Below, in pieces: positions 9,069 to 18,789 of a stretch of 56,624 bases of DNA; within the stretch, counting starts at the first letter, position 1; each line of letters opens with the position of its first letter. The notes below the pieces were generated by a model. That model saw only the letters and a list, made by a program, of their open reading frames with translations. It made no database searches and was not told where the DNA came from. Origin of the DNA: Cytophagia bacterium (GTDB taxonomy: Bacteria > Bacteroidota > Bacteroidia > Cytophagales > Spirosomataceae); NCBI GenBank assembly GCA_004293645.1, contig REAB01000059.1:1-56624 (forward strand), in the 5' to 3' direction. The position numbers and the translations under genes are program-made.

Positions 9069-12000
9069 ATGAAAAAAAATGTTCTCCCAATCATTTCGCA
9101 ACTAATGAGGTTATCACTGAGTCAATTATTGATAGTCATCGCATTTACGAGTGCAACGATGGCCCGTGAAGCAACCGCACAAGAATTGCTAAACAAAAAA
9201 GTAAGTTTAAGTATTGATAATGAGCGTATTAAGTCGGCTTTGACCAAGATAGAACAAACCGCCGATGTCGCCTTTATGTACAATTCAACGGTGTTGGCTT
9301 CGGCCAAAAAGATTTCGTTTGTAGCTACCAATCAGCGGCTCGGCGATGTGTTATCGCAACTATTAACCCCACTCAATATCAGTTATGAGATGGTGGGTAA
9401 ACGTATTTTGTTACGAAAGCAAGATGAAAATACCCTCACTGAATCACGCAACTCTTTTTCGGTAGAAAGCCTCTCACGGGCCGCGTCCGCAGTGGAGCGC
9501 ACCGTGGTAGGCAAAGTAACCGATGAGCGAGGCATAGGGTTGCCCGGGGTAAATGTCCAAGTAAAAGGCACTACCAAAGGCACCACCACCGACGAGGCGG
9601 GTATTTACAAGCTGAGTATTGCCGACGGCAGCGCCACGTTGATATTCAGTTCGATTGGTTTCTTGCGAGCAGAAATGAATGTTAGTGCCAATCAAACTGC
9701 CGCCGACGCGCAACTGACCGCTGACGACCGCACCCTCGAACAAGTGGTGGTGGTAGGATACGGTACGCAGAAAAAGCGGGACGTAACGGGTTCGGTGTCG
9801 CAGGTGAAGGCCGAAGAAATAAAAGGTATGCCACTCACGGGTTTAGACCAGGCCATGCAGGGCAAAGCAGCGGGTGTGCAAGTAACCCAAAACTCGGGCG
9901 AGCCAGGCGGTAGTGTTTCGGTCAGAATTAGAGGAGTGGGTACAATTGGCTCAAACGAGCCACTTTACATCGTGGACGGCTTGCCTACGGGTAGCCTCAA
10001 TGCCATCAATCCCAACGACATTGAGTCCATCGAAATCTTGAAAGATGCTGCTTCGGCTTCTATTTATGGCTCACGCGGGGCAAACGGCGTGGTAATTGTA
10101 ACCACCAAACGCGGCAAAAGCGGACGTACGCGGGTAGAGATAGATGCGTTTGTGGGCGTGCAAAGCCCCGCCCGCAAAATAGACGTGTTGAATGGTCCTG
10201 ATTTTGCCACTTTGGCCAACGAGTCGGTAAACAACTCCAACAAAGACCCACGGGCAAACGTCCCCAAAGATAATCCGTTGAATCCACTTTGGGCAAATCC
10301 TGCGTCGTTGCCCACTTACGATTGGCAAGGAGCTATTTTTCAGAGTTCTCCCGTACACAGCTATAACGTGAGCATTTCGGGCGGAACAGAGAAGTCGCGG
10401 ACTGCGGCTTCGTTTGGGTATTTTCGGCAAGATGGTTTGATTGTAAACTCCAAATACGACCGTTTTACGGCGCGTATCAACAGCGATTACCAGGTCAATA
10501 CCCGCTTCAAAATAGGGCATAGCTTTAACATTTCGAGAGAAAACAAGCGGAGTGTTCCTACCGATAATAGCACGTTTAATGGTATGCTCCAAACGGCCTA
10601 TCAAATGCACCCCATGCAGCCCATTTTTGCCGCCGACGGGTTGCAAAGTCCCACGGTATTTGGTTTGGGTGGCTACGCGCATTTTCCGCTTACCACCGAG
10701 CCGCGCTTCTATCCTCGCCAGCTTTACAACCCCATTTATGGTACCCAAGTACGCGAAAACGAGTCGGTTAATTTTAGGGTGTTAGGTACGTTGTTTGGCG
10801 AGTATGAACTCATCAAAGGGTTGAGTTTTCGGACCAGTATGGGCGTTGAACTTGGAAACGGCGGCGGCAAGTCTTATACGCCTCACATCACAGCCAATAT
10901 TTTTGGCAATACCACCCGCGACGAGGCCAGCGAAAACATGGACAGGTCTTATTCTTGGAACTGGATAAACACCTTGAACTACAACAAAACGTTTGGTAAG
11001 CACAGCGTAACTGCCCTGGCGGGTATTGATGCCTTGAAAGGAGCAAATACGGGTTTGGGTGGCAGCGCCAATACCTTCGCCAATCCCAATGTGCGTAATT
11101 TTGGCTTCGCGTTGCAGGCCAATCGCAATGTTGGAAACGGCGCTGGAGATTTTGCTCTGCTATCTTATTTGGGACGCATCAACTACGCCTACGACGACAA
11201 ATACCTCTTCCAGTTTAACGTTCGCCGCGATGGCTCGGTCAATTTTGGTCCCGAAAACCGCTTCGGCGTGTTTCCGTCAGTAGCGGCGGGTTGGCGCATT
11301 TCGCAAGAGCAGTTTATGAAGAGTGTTTCGTTCATTTCTGACCTTAAACTCCGGGCCAGTTGGGGCCAGTTGGGAAACCAAGGTATTCCTAACTTCCAAT
11401 ATCTCAACACCCTGTCATCAAACGAAGTGGAATACTCGCTCGGAACAGGCGGCCAAGGAGCAGCAGGAGGCATACGAGTAGCAAGTTTGTCCAACCCAGC
11501 CATCAAGTGGGAAGCCACTACGCAGATGGACATTGGTATTGATGCCTCACTGATGGACGGAAAAATCAACATTACTGCCGATTACTACCAACGCGAAACT
11601 TCGGATATGTTGGTAAATATTCCCGTGCCTATCTCGCTGGGTGCGCCTGGCAACAGCATTTTGCGGAACGCCGGCGGTATGAAAAACTCAGGCATTGAAC
11701 TGGCCGTTGGCTACCGTCAAAACAAAGGCACGTTTAAATGGAGTGCCGACGTAAATTTTGCCACCCTCAAAAACGAAGTAGTTTCTTTGGGCGACGGCGG
11801 CAGACCCATTGTGCGGGGTTTTAGCGAAGGACAAAATAACGCCGCCACACGCACCGAAGTAGGAGGCCCTATCGCTTATTTCTGGGGTTTCAAGACCGAC
11901 GGGATTTTCCAAACCCAGCAAGAAATAGACGCTTCACCCATGAAGGGACAAGCCATTCCAGGCGACCGCCGCTACGTGGACACCAACAACGACGGTAAAA

Positions 12001-12554
12001 TAGACGGCAGCGATCGTATCAATTTGGGAAATGGCTTGCCCACTATGATTTTTGGGGGAACGCTCCGCGCCAGTTACAAGGGCTTCGATGCCAGTATTTT
12101 GTTGCAAGGACAAGCTGGTAGCAAAATTGCCAACAACAACCTGCGCTTCTTGCATGACATTCGCAACTACAACGGGCAGGGCGTACAAAACGTAGCCCAA
12201 GCAATGATGAACCGTTGGACTGGCCCAGGTACCAGCAACACCATGCCGCGCGTAGCCTACTTCACCAGCTCGGACAACAACCGATTCTCTGACGCCTACA
12301 TAGAGAATGGTGCTTTCTTGCGCTGTCGCAACATTCAAATAGGCTACACGTTGCCTTTGAACCTTTCGCAAAAGATTGGCTCTGAGCGGGTGCGGGTTTA
12401 TGTGGCTGCCCAAAACTTATTTACCATCACCAAGTACTCAGGTTTTGACCCCGAAGTGGGCAGCCGCAATCAAGATGCCCTCAATACGGGTACAGACCAG
12501 GGTCGCTATCCAGTATCACGGGTTTTGATGGGTGGGCTTAATATCAGTTTTTAA
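9069..12554 (+). CDS. SusC/RagA-type TonB-linked outer-membrane transporter with STN signalling domain (susC2)
   Basis: This 1161-aa transporter pairs with the SusD2 downstream. An in-frame ATG at 9018 lies in the leader hairpin; the start at 9069 (MKKNVLPIISQ) gives a normal signal peptide and matches susC1. Layout: signal peptide (about 1-38), STN domain, carboxypeptidase-like domain, GYGTQKK, plug (RIRGVGTIGSNEPLYIVDGLP) and a barrel ending GLNISF. Codon use (CGC, GGC, ACC rich) matches the downstream glycosidase operon. Because its N-terminal signalling part is almost the same as that of susC1, both receptors could signal to one FecR/sigma pair while importing different ligands. Confidence 0.95.
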   Translation: MKKNVLPIISQLMRLSLSQLLIVIAFTSATMAREATAQELLNKKVSLSIDNERIKSALTKIEQTADVAFMYNSTVLASAKKISFVATNQRLGDVLSQLLTPLNISYEMVGKRILLRKQDENTLTESRNSFSVESLSRAASAVERTVVGKVTDERGIGLPGVNVQVKGTTKGTTTDEAGIYKLSIADGSATLIFSSIGFLRAEMNVSANQTAADAQLTADDRTLEQVVVVGYGTQKKRDVTGSVSQVKAEEIKGMPLTGLDQAMQGKAAGVQVTQNSGEPGGSVSVRIRGVGTIGSNEPLYIVDGLPTGSLNAINPNDIESIEILKDAASASIYGSRGANGVVIVTTKRGKSGRTRVEIDAFVGVQSPARKIDVLNGPDFATLANESVNNSNKDPRANVPKDNPLNPLWANPASLPTYDWQGAIFQSSPVHSYNVSISGGTEKSRTAASFGYFRQDGLIVNSKYDRFTARINSDYQVNTRFKIGHSFNISRENKRSVPTDNSTFNGMLQTAYQMHPMQPIFAADGLQSPTVFGLGGYAHFPLTTEPRFYPRQLYNPIYGTQVRENESVNFRVLGTLFGEYELIKGLSFRTSMGVELGNGGGKSYTPHITANIFGNTTRDEASENMDRSYSWNWINTLNYNKTFGKHSVTALAGIDALKGANTGLGGSANTFANPNVRNFGFALQANRNVGNGAGDFALLSYLGRINYAYDDKYLFQFNVRRDGSVNFGPENRFGVFPSVAAGWRISQEQFMKSVSFISDLKLRASWGQLGNQGIPNFQYLNTLSSNEVEYSLGTGGQGAAGGIRVASLSNPAIKWEATTQMDIGIDASLMDGKINITADYYQRETSDMLVNIPVPISLGAPGNSILRNAGGMKNSGIELAVGYRQNKGTFKWSADVNFATLKNEVVSLGDGGRPIVRGFSEGQNNAATRTEVGGPIAYFWGFKTDGIFQTQQEIDASPMKGQAIPGDRRYVDTNNDGKIDGSDRINLGNGLPTMIFGGTLRASYKGFDASILLQGQAGSKIANNNLRFLHDIRNYNGQGVQNVAQAMMNRWTGPGTSNTMPRVAYFTSSDNNRFSDAYIENGAFLRCRNIQIGYTLPLNLSQKIGSERVRVYVAAQNLFTITKYSGFDPEVGSRNQDALNTGTDQGRYPVSRVLMGGLNISF

Positions 12555-12574
12555 TCTTCAAACAAAAACAAATT

Positions 12575-14038
12575 ATGAAAAAGTTAAAAATTTTTAAAAT
12601 TGGAATAGCAGCCGCGTTGAGCTTGTTAATCTTGTACGGTTGCGGAGAAAAATTCTTGGAAACTGTTCCTCAAAACGCCATCACCGATGCTTCCTTTTGG
12701 AAATCTGACAAAGATTTTGAAGCAGGGGTGAACGCGGCCTACTTTGCGCTCCAATGGGACGCGGCAAGCTTTCCGTGGTATGCGTTGGCAAATATGCCTA
12801 CTGGCGACTTAAAACCCAACGAAAACAATGACCACTTCAATTTGGAAGCCCTCAATTTTCAATCTACCAACGGTGAAATTAGAAGCGGTTGGGCATCAAA
12901 CTACCTGATTGTCACGCGCGCCAACTTGGTGATTTCACGCCTTGAGAAAGCCGCTACTGGTGAAGTTTCTGCCGAAATGAAACAACGTTTGGGCGGCGAA
13001 GCGAAGTTTCTGCGCGGTTTTGCTTATTTTAACTTGGCCCGTATGTTTGGCGGAGTGCCACTCATTACCATCGAACAATCGGCATCCTCACCTACCGACG
13101 TAGCCAAAGCACCCGTGGAGCAAGTTTGGCAGCAAGTAGCAAAGGACTTGACCGAAGCCGCCGCTGCACTCCCTGTAAAATACGATAACGCCAACTTGGG
13201 ACGCGCTACCAAAGGGGCTGCGTTGGGTTACCTGGCTTATACTCAAATGTACCTAAAAGACTGGGCCAAGGCGGCCAAAGCCTCCGAAGACTTGGTGGCT
13301 TTGGGTACGTACAACTTGGTGCCCGACTACAAAAAATCGTTCTCGGTTAATAACGAAAATAACGAAGAAAGTGTTTTTGAAGTACAATACCGAGACTCGC
13401 AGTTGGGCTGGGGACCAAGCCGCAATGGTCATTATATGCCCCAGCAATTGGCACCAAGGGGTATTGGAGAAGAATACGCACCCTACGGCGGATGGGGAAA
13501 TCAAATACCTACCGAGCAAATAGTGAAAGCCTTTGAACCAGGCGATAAACGCCGCCAAGCGCAAATCTTGGTTGAAGGAGACTCCGCTTATTTTGGTTTT
13601 AAAATGGAAAAGAAGTGGACAACCACGGGATTTGCCTACACCAAATGGTGGCAAGGACCCGACAAAAACGACCACAGCAAAATCAATTTGAAGCAATTGC
13701 GTTTTTCTGAAGTACTGCTCAATTACGCCGAAATATTGAACGAGTCGGGCCGCACGGGCGATGCCTATACGCACATCAACCGCGTGCGGGCAAGGGCAGG
13801 ACTGGCCGCCAAAACCGCAGGCACAAAAGCCAAGTGCATGGACGACATCATGCAGGAACGCCGCGTAGAAACCCTCTGCGAGTACAACCAGTGGTACCAA
13901 CTGACCCGAACGGGGCTGGCGGCAGCTTTCTTAAAGAAAGAGTACAACCGAGATTTGAAACCAAATCAGTCGGTGTTTCCTATTCCGCAATCAGAATTGG
14001 ACATCAACAAAGCTTTGGTACAAAATCCTGGTTACTAA
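12575..14038 (+). CDS. SusD/RagB-family glycan-binding lipoprotein (susD2)
   Basis: This 487-aa surface lipoprotein lies 20 bp after susC2 and partners it. The lipobox is LILYGC (Cys about residue 23), followed by GEKFLETVPQNAITDASFW. It has the SusD core motif FLRGFAYFNLARMFGGVPLI (about 148-167), the RVRARAGL helix and the C-terminal FPIPQSELDINKALVQNPGY. It is shorter than SusD1 and clearly a different lineage. A REP-like hairpin and a terminator follow, so susC2-susD2 probably form one transcript. Confidence 0.95.
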   Translation: MKKLKIFKIGIAAALSLLILYGCGEKFLETVPQNAITDASFWKSDKDFEAGVNAAYFALQWDAASFPWYALANMPTGDLKPNENNDHFNLEALNFQSTNGEIRSGWASNYLIVTRANLVISRLEKAATGEVSAEMKQRLGGEAKFLRGFAYFNLARMFGGVPLITIEQSASSPTDVAKAPVEQVWQQVAKDLTEAAAALPVKYDNANLGRATKGAALGYLAYTQMYLKDWAKAAKASEDLVALGTYNLVPDYKKSFSVNNENNEESVFEVQYRDSQLGWGPSRNGHYMPQQLAPRGIGEEYAPYGGWGNQIPTEQIVKAFEPGDKRRQAQILVEGDSAYFGFKMEKKWTTTGFAYTKWWQGPDKNDHSKINLKQLRFSEVLLNYAEILNESGRTGDAYTHINRVRARAGLAAKTAGTKAKCMDDIMQERRVETLCEYNQWYQLTRTGLAAAFLKKEYNRDLKPNQSVFPIPQSELDINKALVQNPGY

Positions 14039-14083
14039 TTGAATACAAATATGAGGATTGAGTCCGAAATCATGTATCCTTCT

Positions 14084-14143
14084 GTCATACCGACGTAGGA
14101 GGTATCTGAGTCTGCTTTTAGATACCTCCTACGTCGGTATGAC
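14084..14143. repeat. REP-like perfect 24-bp inverted repeat
   Basis: Arms at 14084-14107 (starting GTCATACCGACGTAGGAGG) and 14120-14143 are exact complements around a 12-nt loop. Palindromes built on this 'GTCATnCCGACG...GGAGG' theme are, from memory, common intergenic repeats in Bacteroidota. As RNA it would form a very stable hairpin that could protect the 3' end of the susC2D2 message. Only one copy is present here. Confidence 0.8.
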
Positions 14144-14161
14144 AAAATAAGTACTTTTATG

Positions 14162-14209
14162 AGGCGTAGAGATAAAGCAAAACGTGCTTGTCTCTACGCC
14201 TTTTTTTTT
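14162..14209 (+). terminator. Rho-independent terminator after susD2
   Basis: The stem AGGCGTAGAGA (14162-14172) pairs with TCTCTACGCCT (14191-14201) and continues with imperfect pairing towards the loop. A run of nine T ends at 14209. It lies inside the apparent 5' extension of the next ORF (an in-frame ATG at 14159) and argues that translation of that gene starts later, at 14222. Confidence 0.8.
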
Positions 14210-14221
14210 AACCACTTTGTT

Positions 14222-17200
14222 ATGCTAAAAAATATAATTTGCGGTGTCTTGGCTTGTATGTTTTCATTCTCTTGCCAAAACAAAAAAGCCGACGCGCTTT
14301 TTGAATTGCTTGATGCCGACCAAACGGGCATTGCCTTTGAAAACACACTGCAACCAGCCACTGCCGACAATATTCTCGAATACGACTATTTTTACATGGG
14401 AGCGGGCGTGGCCGCTGCCGATTTTGACAACGACGGCCTAACCGATTTGTATTTTGCGGGCAACCAAGTGGCGGGAAAATTGTACCGCAACAAAGGAAAT
14501 TTGAAATTTGAAGACATCACCCAAAAAGTAGGAATTGAAACCACTGAATGGTGCACGGGCGTGGCCGCCGCCGACGTAAACAACGACGGCTGGCAAGATT
14601 TGTACATTTGCCACGCAGGACTCAAAAACACCAACAACGAACTATTTATCAACTTGGGCAAAGATGCCAACGGCGTGGTTCGGTTCAAAGAAATGGCCAA
14701 AGAAGCGGGGGTAAACTTCAAAGGTTTTAGCACGCACGCCGCTTTTTTGGACTACGACAAGGACGGCGATGCCGACTTGTATTTGCTCAATCATTTTCAC
14801 GAAAAAGTAAACCCCAATTACCCCAAACCAAAAACCACCGACGGCTCGGCACGTAGCAACGACAAACTCTACCGCAACGACGGCAAAGGGAATTTTACCG
14901 ACGTAACGATTCAAGCAGGAATCACCACCGAAGGGTTTGGCTTGGGAATTGCCATCAGCGACCTCAACGCCGACGGCTGGCCTGATGTCTATGTGGCCAA
15001 CGATTTTGCCTACGACGACCTCATTTACATCAACAACCAAAACGGCACTTTCACCGAGCAAGCCAAAAAACACCTGCGCCACACGTCCCGCTTTTCGATG
15101 GGCTGCGATGTGGCCGATTTCAACAACGATTTTTTTCCTGATATTTTGACCGTGGACATGATGCCCGACGACAACAAACGGCAAAAACTCATGGGTACAG
15201 CCTCGACCAACGATTTGTTTAATTATTCACTCTTGAACGGCTACCTACCGCAATATTCGCGTAATATGCTGCAAATGAACAACGGCGATGGTAGTTTTAG
15301 TGAAATAGGGCAGTTGGCAGGCATCTATAAAACCGATTGGAGTTGGAGCGCCCTCTTTGCCGACTTGGACAACGACGGCTGGAAGGATATTTACATCACC
15401 AACGGTATTCCAAGAGACATTACCAACAACGATTTTACGGCTTTCAGGGAGGCCGAATCGCAGATGGGCGACATGAGCTATGAAAGCGTGAGGGCCAAAT
15501 TGTTGGACAAAGTAGAACAATTAGAACCCGTAAACAAGCCTAATTTTGTCTTCAAAAACAACAAAGATGGCCTTACTTTCAGCGACCAAAGCGCGGATTG
15601 GGGCTTAGACACGCGCGGTTTTAGCAACGGGGCAGTTTATGCCGATTTAGACAACGACGGCGACTTGGACCTCGTAACCAACAACCTCAACGCCTCCGCT
15701 TTTGTGTATCAGAACAAAAGTGAAGAAAAAAACAAAAACAATTTTTTGCGAATAAAACTAACTGGTAATCAGGCATTTGGCGCGAAAATTAGAGTGGTGG
15801 CTGGCAAACAAGAGCAGTTTGGCGAGTACAATCCTTACCGTGGGTTTCAGTCGAGCCAAGAACCTTTTGTGCATTTTGGACTCGGCAAAGCCAGCGTCAT
15901 TGACACCTTAGAAGTAATTTGGCCTGATGGGCATTTTCAACAATTGCTCGCTCAAAAGCCCAATCAAACGCTCTCCATCAATCAGAAAAACGCGACCGAA
16001 AAAGTAAGCGATTTTAGTTTTGGCAATAATAAGCGCAACCCAAAGCCACTATTTGCCACCCAAAATAGCCCCGGCGCATTGGAATACATGCACCAAGAAA
16101 ATCAGTACGAAGATTTCAACAACGAGCCTTTGCTGCCGCATCGGTTTTCGAAAAGTGGCCCTTATTTGGCCGTGGGCGATGTTAATAACGACGGGCGGGA
16201 CGATTTTTGGGTAGGTGGCCCCGCCCGAACGGCGGGCAAGTTGTTTGTGCAACAATCCAACGGGCGTTTTGAAAGCAAAGAAATGCCCGACCCAGGTTTT
16301 GAAGACCAACAAGGCCTGTTTTTTGATGCCGACAACGACAAAGACCTTGATTTGTACGTGGTGAGCGGTGGCAACGAATACCAACCACTTACGGCAACCT
16401 ACCAAGACCGCCTGTATTTGAACGATGGCAAGGGTAATTTTGCCCGTAAAAAAGAAGCCATTCCCGTCGAATATGCCAGTGGACAGTGCGTAAAAGCCGC
16501 TGATTTTGACCGCGATGGCGACGTAGATTTGTTTGTGGGCGGGCGGGTGGTGCCCAATCAATACCCCCATATACCCGAAAGTTTTTTGTTTATCAACGAC
16601 GGCAAAGGGCATTTTCAAAACAACACGCTTGCCCTCGCACCCGCGTTGCAAATGGTGGGCATGGTAACTGAGGCCGTTTGGTCTGATATTGACCGCGATG
16701 GCTGGCTTGATTTGGTGGTGGTGGGCGAATTTATGCCCATTACGGTGTTTCATAACGACCACGGAAAACTGCAAAAAAGCTACGAAACGCCCGAAAAAGG
16801 ACTTTGGACAAGTATAAAAGCGGGCGATTTTGACCACGATGGCGACGACGATTTTGTGGTGGGCAACTGGGGCTTAAACAACAAACTAAACGTGTCGGCG
16901 GCGCAGCCTGTTTCGGTTTATGGCGTGTTGTTTGGCAGCGAGGTGCAGCCCGTGGTGAGTTATTTTAACAACAACAAAGAATACCCGTTGGCAGCACGCG
17001 ACCAATTGGTGAGCAAATTACCCATCATCAAAAAGAAGTTTCTGACCTACCAGCAGTTTGCCGAAGCCGAGCAGGCCTCGCTGTTTAAAGAAGAAAATAT
17101 TGAGTCAAAATTAAGCGCCAACTATTTGTCTTCCAGCTATTTAGAAAACAAAGGCCAAGGCACTTTTTTGCTCACGCCCTTGCCAATGTTGGCCCAACTT

Positions 17201-17506
17201 GCCCCACTAACCAGCATTTGGATTGGCGATATAAACAACGATACCCACACCGACATCCTGTCGGTTGGCAATAGCTTTGCCCCCGATTTTATAACTGGTC
17301 GCTACGATGCTTCGTGTGGACTATTGATGCTGGGCAACGGGCGCGGGCAGTTCAAAGCCCTGACACCCAATCAAAGCGGCATTCATTTGGCGGGCGACAT
17401 GAAATCGGTGGTTAAGCTGCATATTGCGGGGCAGCCCACTTGGCTGGTGGGTACCAACTCGGCAGCTATTCAAGTAATACATCAAACCAAAAATCTGTCA
17501 AAATGA
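14222..17506 (+). CDS. FG-GAP/VCBS repeat lipoprotein with ASPIC/UnbV domain
   Basis: A 1094-aa exported lipoprotein. The start at 14222 gives MLKNIICGVLACMFSFSC with a lipobox (Cys18); the earlier in-frame ATG at 14159 would put codons through a terminator hairpin. About 13 calcium-loop repeats of the type DFDNDGLTDLYF can be counted, seven before and six after a central ASPIC/UnbV segment (about residues 500-590, with FLRIKLTGNQAFGAKIRV and FVHFGLGKASVIDTLEVIWP). The repeats form a beta-propeller known from integrin-like and CRTAC1-like proteins; the ligand is unknown. Large FG-GAP lipoproteins are often found downstream of SusC/D pairs, suggesting surface glycan binding. It overlaps the next gene by 4 bp (ATGA). 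Confidence 0.88.
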   Translation: MLKNIICGVLACMFSFSCQNKKADALFELLDADQTGIAFENTLQPATADNILEYDYFYMGAGVAAADFDNDGLTDLYFAGNQVAGKLYRNKGNLKFEDITQKVGIETTEWCTGVAAADVNNDGWQDLYICHAGLKNTNNELFINLGKDANGVVRFKEMAKEAGVNFKGFSTHAAFLDYDKDGDADLYLLNHFHEKVNPNYPKPKTTDGSARSNDKLYRNDGKGNFTDVTIQAGITTEGFGLGIAISDLNADGWPDVYVANDFAYDDLIYINNQNGTFTEQAKKHLRHTSRFSMGCDVADFNNDFFPDILTVDMMPDDNKRQKLMGTASTNDLFNYSLLNGYLPQYSRNMLQMNNGDGSFSEIGQLAGIYKTDWSWSALFADLDNDGWKDIYITNGIPRDITNNDFTAFREAESQMGDMSYESVRAKLLDKVEQLEPVNKPNFVFKNNKDGLTFSDQSADWGLDTRGFSNGAVYADLDNDGDLDLVTNNLNASAFVYQNKSEEKNKNNFLRIKLTGNQAFGAKIRVVAGKQEQFGEYNPYRGFQSSQEPFVHFGLGKASVIDTLEVIWPDGHFQQLLAQKPNQTLSINQKNATEKVSDFSFGNNKRNPKPLFATQNSPGALEYMHQENQYEDFNNEPLLPHRFSKSGPYLAVGDVNNDGRDDFWVGGPARTAGKLFVQQSNGRFESKEMPDPGFEDQQGLFFDADNDKDLDLYVVSGGNEYQPLTATYQDRLYLNDGKGNFARKKEAIPVEYASGQCVKAADFDRDGDVDLFVGGRVVPNQYPHIPESFLFINDGKGHFQNNTLALAPALQMVGMVTEAVWSDIDRDGWLDLVVVGEFMPITVFHNDHGKLQKSYETPEKGLWTSIKAGDFDHDGDDDFVVGNWGLNNKLNVSAAQPVSVYGVLFGSEVQPVVSYFNNNKEYPLAARDQLVSKLPIIKKKFLTYQQFAEAEQASLFKEENIESKLSANYLSSSYLENKGQGTFLLTPLPMLAQLAPLTSIWIGDINNDTHTDILSVGNSFAPDFITGRYDASCGLLMLGNGRGQFKALTPNQSGIHLAGDMKSVVKLHIAGQPTWLVGTNSAAIQVIHQTKNLSK

Positions 17507-18789
17507 GACCAAATTATATTTTTTGCGCAATTGCCTGTCTGAGTATCGTGTTGGCAAATACTGGTTTTGCCCAAAAATCGGCCATCAAATACCACCGCCA
17601 AATCAAGTATCCTGAAAGCAATCTCATTGCAAAATTTGAATGGACAACCGACCCCGAAAAATACCCTGGTACTGGCTCGGATATGCACTGGTGGACGTGG
17701 GGCATTGACGATGCAATTTACGTGATAGAGGACGACGGAAGCAATTTTGGCGGCCCGGGCAACTATGCGCATCTGCTCAAAGTTACGGGTGTTCCGCCCA
17801 AGCACAAGGTCGAAACCATCACCGATTTTATGGACATTCCGTTTCGGAAAATGTTGCCTAATCCGCTCATACGCAGGTATGTAAGTGGCACTATTGCGGT
17901 AGATTCTGTCTTGTACGTTTCTATTTATGATTACGACTGGAACATTCCAAGGGTAATTCCCTTCAAAGATTCGATTGTGAAGCGCACCAACTTGTACATG
18001 TACAATCAAAAAGTAAAAGACCCCGCCTTGCTGCAAACCATGTACTGCACCGACAGTTATTCTAAACACTTCGGAACGGCGGGTATCATTAAATCTACCG
18101 ACTTTGGCAAAACCTGGACCAACATTCCCGATGCCACCACGCCTCGTTTTTTGGGGCCCGATTATGGCGGCCTTTGCTTTCTCAATTTTGGACCTGGTTA
18201 TTCGGATGTTCCCGAGGAGTTAGGGCCTTATGTATATACCGTTTCAAACGACAGCAACTGGGAGAGTGGCGACCACGTGCGCATGGCAAGGGTTCACAAA
18301 GACAGCGTGGCGGTACGGTCGGCTTGGCAATTTTTGAGCAAAATATCGCCTAAAAATAAACCTACTTGGTCAAAGTCAGAAGAGGCGGGTTTGCCGATTC
18401 TTACCGATTTAGGCCACGTAGGCCACCCCACCATTTCGTACAATAAAACCTTAAAACGGTATATTTTAGCCATTTTTAGCGATGAAGTAGTACACCAAGA
18501 AAACGCAACGATTGAGAATTGGAAAACATGGGACCAACGCTCTGAATTACAGCTCTATGAAAGTGAAAAACCGTGGGGGCCGTGGAAAATTTTTCACAAT
18601 GAAATACCTTTTGGTGGCGAAAACCACACCGCTTATTTGCCCCAAATTCCCAACAAATGGTGGGAAAAAGGAGGCTTAAACGGCACTCTGATGTTTGCGG
18701 GCGACTATACCAAAGGTGGAGGCGGTTTTTATGCCTTGATGACTCAATCATTCAAATTAACTTTAAAGAAAAAAATAGGCCAAAAATGA
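17503..18789 (+). CDS. Secreted DUF4185-like beta-propeller protein, possible glycoside hydrolase
   Basis: A 428-aa protein with a signal peptide (MRPNYIFCAIACLSIVLANTG, cleavage near GFA|Q). The ATG at 17503 overlaps the previous stop (ATGA); a longer reading from 17440 would put an internal signal peptide behind 21 residues and is less likely. The chain holds propeller-like phrases: GIIKSTDFGKTWTNIPD (an Asp-box-like loop), ARVHKDSVAVRSAWQFL, YILAIFSDEVVHQEN, and GGGGFYALMTQSFKL at the end. This resembles DUF4185 proteins, some of which are described as endo-D-arabinanases (GH183), but I cannot confirm catalytic residues. Its position between a glycan-binding lipoprotein and glycosidases supports a carbohydrate role. 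Confidence 0.7.
   Translation: MRPNYIFCAIACLSIVLANTGFAQKSAIKYHRQIKYPESNLIAKFEWTTDPEKYPGTGSDMHWWTWGIDDAIYVIEDDGSNFGGPGNYAHLLKVTGVPPKHKVETITDFMDIPFRKMLPNPLIRRYVSGTIAVDSVLYVSIYDYDWNIPRVIPFKDSIVKRTNLYMYNQKVKDPALLQTMYCTDSYSKHFGTAGIIKSTDFGKTWTNIPDATTPRFLGPDYGGLCFLNFGPGYSDVPEELGPYVYTVSNDSNWESGDHVRMARVHKDSVAVRSAWQFLSKISPKNKPTWSKSEEAGLPILTDLGHVGHPTISYNKTLKRYILAIFSDEVVHQENATIENWKTWDQRSELQLYESEKPWGPWKIFHNEIPFGGENHTAYLPQIPNKWWEKGGLNGTLMFAGDYTKGGGGFYALMTQSFKLTLKKKIGQK

Larger units (their letters stand above)
7789..9775 (+). repeat. Duplicated block, copy 2 (fecR + susC front)
   Basis: This is the partner of 1844-3329. The alignment begins at TCAGCT(A)TTAATTTTCTTCC, which in copy 1 spans the end of the sigma gene, and runs through fecR, the two-hairpin leader and the first about 235 codons of susC2. 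It lacks about 60 bp present at about 1949-2008 in copy 1 but keeps the rest of fecR. Confidence 0.85.

Noticed and set aside
10071..10748. 225-aa open frame antisense to susC2
   Set aside because: No recognisable domain and fully overlapped by an obvious gene; a codon-bias shadow.
14159..14221. Upstream ATG extending the FG-GAP lipoprotein by 21 residues
   Set aside because: These codons lie in a terminator hairpin and would place the lipobox far from the N-terminus; the start at 14222 gives a normal lipoprotein signal.
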